NCBI GenBank assembly: GCA_002305755.1
Contig: DBQV01000048.1
Coordinates: 1-10,622 of the forward strand
Origin: Christensenella sp. UBA1385
GTDB taxonomy: Bacteria; Bacillota; Clostridia; Christensenellales; Aristaeellaceae
Direction: 5' to 3'
Length of the DNA stretch: 10,622 bases
Position 1 is the stretch's first letter. Each line of letters opens with the position of its first letter. The notes below the pieces were generated by a model that had not been told where the DNA came from, made no database searches, and saw only the letters and a program-made list of their open reading frames with translations. This document shows, one piece after another, positions 6,381-10,622 of this stretch. The position numbers and the translations under genes were made by a program.

Positions 6381-6953
6381 TTGGATTACATCATTTCTGC
6401 TTGCTCGGGGAAAAAGATCCCTGTAAAAAACGGGCAAACGATTACGGTCGTAGATTTAGAGGGCGGACAAGTCGTGGATTTTTTCTCCGAGGTTTCGGGC
6501 GATCCGACTGAGTTTCTATCAACAGGCGTGACGATCGACTGCAACGAGTCCCTGCGCCTGAATATTGGCGATACGATCTATACGAATAAGTATCGTCCGA
6601 TGATGAAGGTGATCGCGGACGATGTCGGAGCGCATGATTTGCTGCATCCGTGCTGTCGGCCGGAAATGTACGACTTTTTCTATCACAACGGCGCCGGACA
6701 TCCGAATTGCCTTGAGAATATCAACGCCGCGCTGTGCGAACAGCGTCCGATCATCACGCCGATCAATCTGTTTATGTACACGAAAATGAATAAAAACGGC
6801 AGTATATCCGTCGAAACCCCGCTCTCCAAAGCGGGGGATAAAATCGTTCTGACCGCGTTGATGGATATAACGCTGGGTGTTGCTGCTTGCAGCGTTTCCG
6901 AAAGCAAATGCAACGGCGGGAAATGCACGTCTGTTAAGATTATTGTTGAATGA
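6381..6953 (+). CDS. DUF1989 (urea carboxylase-associated) family protein
   Basis: A 190-residue protein that fits the DUF1989 family (PF09347). Family members usually sit beside urea or guanidine carboxylases, and the CgdA/CgdB pair is known to deiminate carboxyguanidine. Seen here: the N-terminal VKNGQTITVVDLEGGQVVDF block (15-34), NIGDTIYTNKYRPMM, the DLLHPCCRPEMYDFF block (86-100; C91-C92), the NINAAL stretch and PINLFMY, and the C-terminal ACSVSESKCNGGKC with C170, C177 and C182. The cysteine and histidine positions suggest a metal site. The frame begins with TTG at 6381, eight bases after GGGGG; no ATG or GTG fits, and the family N-terminus agrees with this start. No carboxylase, transporter or partner DUF1989 gene is nearby. 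The gene is clearly AT-richer than its neighbours, suggesting transfer. The small gene downstream overlaps or nearly abuts it. Confidence 0.85.
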   Translation: MDYIISACSGKKIPVKNGQTITVVDLEGGQVVDFFSEVSGDPTEFLSTGVTIDCNESLRLNIGDTIYTNKYRPMMKVIADDVGAHDLLHPCCRPEMYDFFYHNGAGHPNCLENINAALCEQRPIITPINLFMYTKMNKNGSISVETPLSKAGDKIVLTALMDITLGVAACSVSESKCNGGKCTSVKIIVE

Positions 6954-6979
6954 CAAACTGGAATTTGAAGGATGTAAAA

Positions 6980-7180
6980 ATGGAGTATATAAAAGAAGAG
7001 CTAATTGAGGCAAAACGGCAGATCGACTCAACGCTACATAAATTAAGAGAAACGGTCAAAACTTTGGAAGCAAAGGCCAATCCGGAAAGATATAAGTCAC
7101 AGATCACATTAGCCCAAAGGCGTGTAAAGGCTTTTGAAATTGCAAATTATTTTATAGAAAATGAAATTAAAAACAGTTAG
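6980..7180 (+). CDS. Small helical protein of unknown function
   Basis: A 66-residue, strongly charged protein, beginning MEYIKEELIEAKRQID, that I cannot place in a named family. It looks all-helical: two amphipathic helices (about 1-35 and 42-64) with regular hydrophobic spacing, joined by ANPERYKSQ; there are no cysteines, signal peptide or membrane segment. A hairpin or short coiled coil that dimerises is plausible. The frame is open from ATG 6950, which overlaps the DUF1989 stop as ATGA and would add ten residues, but GAAGGA at 6967-6972 is seven bases before ATG 6980, so I prefer the latter. Either way it is read with DUF1989. Base composition is even more AT-rich than the DUF1989 gene. 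Coding is supported by the ribosome site and biased codon pattern; function is open. Confidence 0.72.
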   Translation: MEYIKEELIEAKRQIDSTLHKLRETVKTLEAKANPERYKSQITLAQRRVKAFEIANYFIENEIKNS

Positions 7181-7190
7181 ATAAATTCCA

Positions 7191-7229
7191 ATTTGCCGGG
7201 CAAGGCGCATCCGTCTCCATTTGCCGGGC
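7191..7229. repeat. Pair of short direct repeats (ATTTGCCGGGC)
   Basis: The 11-mer ATTTGCCGGGC occurs at 7191-7201 and 7219-7229, with similar flanks (CCAATTTGCCGGGCAAGGC and CCATTTGCCGGGCTTGGC), a period of 28 bases. It lies between the small helical gene and the reductase promoter, at the point where composition returns to GC-rich. It may be a junction scar, a regulator site or chance. Confidence 0.5.
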
Positions 7230-7280
7230 TTGGCCGTCCCATGCCCGCATCAAGCGCCTCTCTCTTTTGAACACGCCGTG

Positions 7281-7309
7281 TTTACATATACCTGTTAGGG
7301 GTATATTTT
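7281..7309 (+). promoter_or_regulatory. Promoter of the CoA-disulfide reductase/rhodanese gene
   Basis: The -35 TTTACA (7281-7286) and -10 TATTTT (7304-7309) have a 17-base spacer, and the start codon is 27 bases after the -10. An AGGAGG ribosome site follows at 7321-7326. The whole spacer is occupied by the palindrome listed separately, so a bound repressor would directly block RNA polymerase. Confidence 0.68.
7286..7306. promoter_or_regulatory. CsoR/CstR-like palindromic operator
   Basis: ATATACC (7286-7292) and GGTATAT (7300-7306) form a perfect 7-bp inverted repeat with a 7-base centre (TGTTAGG). The ATACC...GGGGTAT pattern resembles operators of the CsoR/RcnR family, which are TACCC/GGGTA-type palindromes. 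It lies within the spacer and -10 of a gene for persulfide chemistry, which fits a CstR-type persulfide sensor. No such repressor gene is in this window, so the assignment is inference from pattern and context. Confidence 0.5.
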
Positions 7310-7335
7310 TGTATCGAGACAGGAGGCTGAGTGTG

Positions 7336-8991
7336 ATGAAGTTTGTGATCATCGGCGGCGTGGCGGGCGGCGCCAGCGCCGCGGCCCGGCTGAGAAGGCT
7401 GGATGAAGAGGCGGAGATCATTATTTTTGAACGGGGGGATTATATCTCCTACGCCAACTGCGGGCTGCCGTATTTTGTGGGCGGCGAGATCGAGAGCAGG
7501 GACGAGCTGCTGCTGATGACACCCGAGCTGATGCGCGAGCGCTTTAACATTGACGTGCGGGTGAAAAGCGAGGTGACCGCCATCGACCGCGCGGCGAAGA
7601 GCGTGACGGTGAAGGAGCGGGACGGCAGGCAGTATGCGGAAAGCTACGACAGGCTGCTGATCGCCACAGGCTCTTCGCCGCTGCGCCCGCCCATCCCGGG
7701 CATCGATTCGCCCCGGGTGATGAGCCTGTGGACGGTGAACGATACCGACCGCATCAAGGCGGCGGTGAAGGCGGGCGGCGCGCGACGGGCCGCGGTGATC
7801 GGCGGCGGCTTCATCGGCCTTGAGATGGCGGAAAATCTGCGCCGTCTGGGGCTTGAGGTTTCCCTGATCGAGGCGCAGAGCCATGTGATGGCCCCGCTCG
7901 ATCATGAGATGGCGCTGCTCTTGCACGCTGTCCTGCGCGAAAACGGCATCCGGCTGCATCTGGGCGACGCTGTGGAGAGCTTTCATGAGGGGGAAGACGG
8001 CGTTTCCGTGCGCCTTGCGGGCGGCGGGGAGGTCAAAGCCGATCTGGTGATCCTCTCCATCGGCGTGCGGCCCAACGGCGAGCTGGCGCGGCAGGCGGGC
8101 CTTGCCGTCAACAAGCGGGGCGGCATCGTGGTGGACCGTGAGATGCGCACGGAGGATCCGGATATCTTTGCGGTGGGCGACGCTGTGGAGGTGAAAGACC
8201 TTGTCCTGGGCGACCAGACCATGATCCCGCTGGCGGGCCCGGCCAACAAACAGGGGCGCATCGCGGCGGCCAATCTGCTGGGCGGGCATGAAGAGTACAG
8301 GGGCTCACTGGGCACGGCGGTGGTCAGGCTGTTTGACCTCACCGCGGCGGCGGTCGGGGCCAATGAAAAGCAGCTGATTTCCCGGGGCCTTGTGTACGGG
8401 CGCGATTATCTGCGCCTGCTCATCCGCCAGAACAGCCACGCCGGCTACTATCCCGGTGCGGAGGGCCTGTATCTGAAGCTGCTGTTCACGCAGGACGGGA
8501 ACCACATACTGGGCGCGCAGATCGTGGGGGGCAGCGGCGTGGACAAGCGCATCGACACCATCGCTACCGCCATGCGATTGGGCGCTTCGCCGCGAGATCT
8601 GGCGGAGCTGGAGCTGGCCTACGCGCCGCCCTTCTCCTCCGCCAAGGACCCGGTCAACATGGCGGGCTTCGTGGCGGAGAACGTGCTCTCGGGCATCACC
8701 GACTTTGCCCCCTGGGACGCGCTGGAGGCGGGCGGACAGGCCCAGATCCTGGACGTGCGGGAGGATTGGGAGGTAGCCGATTATGCCATCCCCGGCGCGC
8801 GGCACATTTCCCTGGGGCAGCTGCGCGGGCGGCTGGACGAGCTGGACAGGCAGCGCGCGATCATCGTGTTCTGCGCCGCGGGCGTCCGCGCCCACACCGC
8901 CGCGCAGATGCTGCGCCATCACGGCTTTGAGCGGGTGCAGGTCTATCCCGGCGGCGCGCTGTTCTACGAACTCACGCACAGGGACGCATAG
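7336..8991 (+). CDS. CoA-disulfide reductase/rhodanese fusion (FAD-dependent persulfide reductase type)
   Basis: A 551-residue FAD enzyme of the CoADR-RHD class. Residues 1-445 are the flavin disulfide reductase: FAD-binding GGVAGGASAAARLRRLDE at the N-terminus, the single redox cysteine C42 in SYANCGLPYFVGG, a second nucleotide-binding motif VIGGGFIGLEMAENL (154-168) ending in an acidic LIEA (suggesting NADH), the FAVGDAVE motif (278-285) and YAPPFSSAKDPVN with Y429. Residues about 455-551 are a rhodanese domain with catalytic C513 in FCAAGVR. Characterised relatives reduce CoA disulfide, CoA persulfide or polysulfide with NAD(P)H. Start ATG 7336 is nine bases after AGGAGG; GTG 7333 is possible. 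It is a single-gene unit, with its own promoter, palindromic operator and downstream hairpin. No other sulfur gene is adjacent. Confidence in the family is high; the physiological substrate is inferred. Confidence 0.95.
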   Translation: MKFVIIGGVAGGASAAARLRRLDEEAEIIIFERGDYISYANCGLPYFVGGEIESRDELLLMTPELMRERFNIDVRVKSEVTAIDRAAKSVTVKERDGRQYAESYDRLLIATGSSPLRPPIPGIDSPRVMSLWTVNDTDRIKAAVKAGGARRAAVIGGGFIGLEMAENLRRLGLEVSLIEAQSHVMAPLDHEMALLLHAVLRENGIRLHLGDAVESFHEGEDGVSVRLAGGGEVKADLVILSIGVRPNGELARQAGLAVNKRGGIVVDREMRTEDPDIFAVGDAVEVKDLVLGDQTMIPLAGPANKQGRIAAANLLGGHEEYRGSLGTAVVRLFDLTAAAVGANEKQLISRGLVYGRDYLRLLIRQNSHAGYYPGAEGLYLKLLFTQDGNHILGAQIVGGSGVDKRIDTIATAMRLGASPRDLAELELAYAPPFSSAKDPVNMAGFVAENVLSGITDFAPWDALEAGGQAQILDVREDWEVADYAIPGARHISLGQLRGRLDELDRQRAIIVFCAAGVRAHTAAQMLRHHGFERVQVYPGGALFYELTHRDA

Positions 8992-9004
8992 CCATCCGAT
9001 CAAC

Positions 9005-9040
9005 AGGCGCCCTTCTCCGGCTTGCCGGGGGAGGGCGCTT
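9005..9040 (+). terminator. Terminator-like hairpin between the reductase and AraC genes
   Basis: The arm 9005-9020 pairs with 9025-9040 over 16 positions, three of them G-U, around a CTTG loop, starting 14 bases past the reductase stop. The following sequence GTCTTGG is only weakly T-rich. Because the genes on either side converge, it may serve both strands. Its GC-rich core (GGGGGAGGGCGCTT) resembles the arm of the hairpin at 105-118. Confidence 0.7.
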
Positions 9041-9077
9041 GTCTTGGCGGACCGCAGCCGGACCCTGCTGCCAGGCC

Positions 9078-10013
9078 TCAGGGCTTTTTCTTTTGGCCGC
9101 CTTCGTCTGACGGCGTTTTCGCCGGGGGCAGATAGTCCGTGCCGGGGATCATGAGGTCGTTGTGATCGTAGTAGGCGCGGTACTGCATGGGGGATACGCC
9201 CTTGCGCTGCCTGAACTGCATCTGGAAGGTGGACTGATTGCCATAGCCCACCATTTCGGCCACCCGATAGATGGGCAGCCTGGAGACGCACAGCAGCCGG
9301 CAGGCTTCGTTGATGCGCAGCGCGTTGACATAGCTGGCGGGGGAGATGCCGATCTCGTTCTTGAACAGGTGCGACAGATAGTAATAATTGATGTGGAAGT
9401 GATCGGCCACCTCCTTCATCGACAGTTCTTCCGTGTAGTGGCGTTCCAGATACTGCTGGATCTGTACGATCAGCGTTTCGGATTCCGCCTTTTCGATGTG
9501 GGCGTGCTCGGCGTCCAGGATGCGCAGGATCATCAGCATGATGGACAGCAGCAGGCTTTGGGCGATCTGGTCAAAGCCCAGCCTTTGCTTTTCCACCTCC
9601 GCAAAGAGCAGCTTCATCAGCGTCTCGATGTGCGCCCCCTCCTCCCCCGCGGCAAAGGTGGGCGGGAGCCCGCCGGGCAGCAGGCAGGAGGGCTGAAGGC
9701 CGGAAATGACGAACTCGTTGAACTTCAGGTGGTAGAAATAGGGGACCGGCGAATGGGGGTCAAAGGTCTCGGCGTGCTCCACGCCGGGGTTGTAGACCGC
9801 AATGGTGCCGGGGGTCAGCGGATAATCCACGGCGCCGACCCGCGTGGAGCCATCGCCTCTGACGATATAGAGTATTTCGGTGGCGTCCGGGTGCAGGTGC
9901 CCGGAAATGCTGTAACCCTTCATGTCCTTGCAGCGCCCCACGCAGCGAAGGACGGGGTTGCGTATGATCTGAAGCAGGGGCCCGGAAAAATCAGACAGAT
10001 GGATGTTGGGCAT
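9078..10013 (-). CDS. AraC-family transcriptional regulator with N-terminal cupin domain
   Basis: A 311-residue regulator. Residues about 15-100 look like an AraC-type cupin ligand-binding domain (SGHLHPDATEILYIVRGDG and the NPGVEHAE turn, both histidine-bearing). Residues about 180-282 are the double helix-turn-helix DNA-binding domain: first HTH around MKEVADHFHINYYYLSHLFK (199-218), second at IYRVAEMVGYGNQSTFQMQFR (248-268) followed by the KGVSPMQYR landmark that closes AraC domains. A lysine-rich tail follows. Such proteins usually sense a sugar or other small carbon source and activate adjacent uptake genes. It is divergent from the ABC solute-binding protein gene at 10323, its likely target. 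AGGAGGTG lies nine to eleven bases before ATG 10013; GTG 10025 is in frame but too close to the ribosome site. The ligand is unknown. Confidence 0.93.
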   Translation of the reverse strand: MPNIHLSDFSGPLLQIIRNPVLRCVGRCKDMKGYSISGHLHPDATEILYIVRGDGSTRVGAVDYPLTPGTIAVYNPGVEHAETFDPHSPVPYFYHLKFNEFVISGLQPSCLLPGGLPPTFAAGEEGAHIETLMKLLFAEVEKQRLGFDQIAQSLLLSIMLMILRILDAEHAHIEKAESETLIVQIQQYLERHYTEELSMKEVADHFHINYYYLSHLFKNEIGISPASYVNALRINEACRLLCVSRLPIYRVAEMVGYGNQSTFQMQFRQRKGVSPMQYRAYYDHNDLMIPGTDYLPPAKTPSDEGGQKKKP

Positions 10014-10322
10014 TCTTTCCACCACCTCCTATCACGGTAGACCGCAGGCAGACGCTGCGCTGTGATCTGTTTGCAGTCAAATGACCTAAATCAACCAAAT
10101 ACAACAAATTTTCGCATCGGTTTTGACAAAAAATCGGGTGGCCGACACTGACAGTATAACATACAATAATAACGTAATATAGCGTACATGAAACAAAGGA
10201 CATCTGCCCCGGATGAATGATCTGTTTTCTGACGGAAATTTGTCTGCCTGAACGGAATCCGATGGAACCGATGAACTATACCGGGAGTAAACCCGGTGTA
10301 AATAATAAAGGAGTTGATTCTG
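10014..10322. promoter_or_regulatory. Divergent control region between the AraC and solute-binding protein genes
   Basis: These 309 bases contain no convincing gene; the minus-strand open frames here are not preceded by ribosome sites and run into the transporter gene. An AT-rich core lies at 10101-10195. For the AraC gene, an extended -10 TGTTATACT (hexamer 10153-10158, minus) is plausible, without a good -35. For the plus gene, TTGACA at 10123-10128 and TACAAT at 10162-10167 are present but are too far apart to form one promoter, as expected where an activator is needed. Confidence 0.5.
10277..10300 (+). other. Leader hairpin just upstream of the transporter ribosome binding site
   Basis: ACCGGG (10280-10285) pairs perfectly with CCCGGT (10292-10297) around a six-base loop, and three further pairs (one G-U) extend it to nine. 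It ends seven bases before the AAAGGAG ribosome site at 10307-10313. It may stabilise the leader mRNA or affect translation; it is not a terminator, as no T-run follows. Confidence 0.45.
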
Positions 10323-10622
10323 GTGAAAAAACAATTGTCTCTGTTGCTGGTCGCCGTAATGCTGCTCGGACTGATGCCCATGATGGCAAGCGGCGAAACG
10401 ATGACGATCGCAGGAACGCCTCGTTCCCAAACGCTGGTGGTCGACCCGCTCGCCGGCAAGACCGGAAACCCCTTCCAGTGCAACCCTTACATGCCCGGCA
10501 CCGCGCTGGACAACGGCCTGCATCAGGTACTGTATTCCTGTCTGTGGGAGATCAATACGATCACCGGTGAGCAGTACTGCGATCTGGCCGCTTCCTTCCT
10601 GGTCTGCCCCCAATCTTTGTAC
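10323..10622 (+). CDS. ABC transporter solute-binding protein, family 5, N-terminal part (truncated by window edge)
   Basis: One hundred codons with no stop, cut in frame by the right edge; it starts VKKQLSLLLVAVMLLGLMP. The GTG start is nine bases after AAAGGAG. Residues 1-24 are a Sec signal peptide: two lysines, a Leu/Val/Met-rich core and MMASGE with a likely cleavage after ASG. There is no lipobox cysteine, unlike most Gram-positive solute-binding proteins. The mature start, with LVVDPLAGKTGNPFQCNPYM, the LDNGLHQVLYSCLWEI block and a TGEQY motif, fits the family 5 extracellular binding proteins (SBP_bac_5), which bind oligopeptides, nickel or oligosaccharides. Members with this NPFxxNP opening are often tied to sugar uptake, but that is inference. 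It probably begins an operon for an ABC importer, under the divergent AraC regulator. Confidence 0.85.
   Translation, partial: MKKQLSLLLVAVMLLGLMPMMASGETMTIAGTPRSQTLVVDPLAGKTGNPFQCNPYMPGTALDNGLHQVLYSCLWEINTITGEQYCDLAASFLVCPQSLY

Noticed and set aside
9162..10040. 292-codon open frame on the plus strand
   Set aside because: It is the antisense shadow of the AraC regulator, which has complete cupin and double-HTH signatures.
10123..10160. TTGACA with TATAAC as a single promoter
   Set aside because: The spacer would be 26 bases, far beyond the 16-18 accepted by sigma-A-type polymerase, so they were not called as one promoter.
10086..10613. Minus-strand open frames in the right-edge region
   Set aside because: They run antisense through the signal peptide and mature start of the solute-binding protein, and lack ribosome sites and domains.

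Overview
The window looks like chromosome from a fairly GC-rich anaerobic member of the Clostridia. The basis is a desulfoferrodoxin/rubredoxin pair typical of strict anaerobes, a DegV protein, a CoA-disulfide-reductase/rhodanese fusion, strong AGGAGG-type ribosome binding sites, GTG and TTG starts, and sigma-A-like promoters. The substrate-binding protein has a non-lipoprotein signal peptide, as in some Christensenellales-like gut bacteria. The taxon is inferred, not proven. Ten complete or near-complete genes, one 3'-truncated gene and one extra small ORF-sized gene account for most of the sequence (12 CDS in all, counting rubredoxin and the small helical protein). No rRNA, tRNA, CRISPR array or transposase was seen.

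Layout. Positions 1-191 are a gene-free left edge with a strong terminator hairpin. Positions 192-772 (minus) hold an oxygen-defence operon, desulfoferrodoxin then rubredoxin, with its own promoter at 801-829. Positions 847-3968 (minus) hold a compact three-gene operon: DegV-family lipid-binding protein, Gfo/Idh/MocA oxidoreductase, metal-dependent amidohydrolase. Positions 3969-4151 are a divergent promoter region. Positions 4152-6253 (plus) hold a cyclodeaminase/cyclohydrolase-family protein and a serine-beta-lactamase-like hydrolase. Positions 6255-7335 hold a visibly AT-richer islet: a double-hairpin element, a DUF1989 (urea-carboxylase-associated) gene and a small helical protein of unknown function. 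Positions 7336-8991 (plus) hold a CoA-disulfide-reductase/rhodanese fusion whose promoter contains a CsoR/CstR-like palindrome. Positions 9078-10013 (minus) hold an AraC-family regulator with a cupin sensor domain. Positions 10014-10322 are a divergent control region, and from 10323 to the right edge runs the start of a family-5 ABC transporter solute-binding protein.

How the genes may work together. Desulfoferrodoxin reduces superoxide and rubredoxin is its usual electron donor, so that pair is a functional unit. The reductase/rhodanese fusion handles CoA-persulfide or low-molecular-weight persulfides, and the palindrome over its promoter suggests control by a persulfide- or metal-sensing CsoR-family repressor encoded elsewhere. 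The AraC regulator lies divergent to the solute-binding protein and probably controls uptake of its ligand. The DegV/oxidoreductase/amidohydrolase operon is translationally coupled and presumably acts on one small molecule, but the substrate cannot be read from sequence. The most unusual parts are the AT-rich DUF1989 islet with its flanking structures, and the palindromic promoters of the two redox transcription units.
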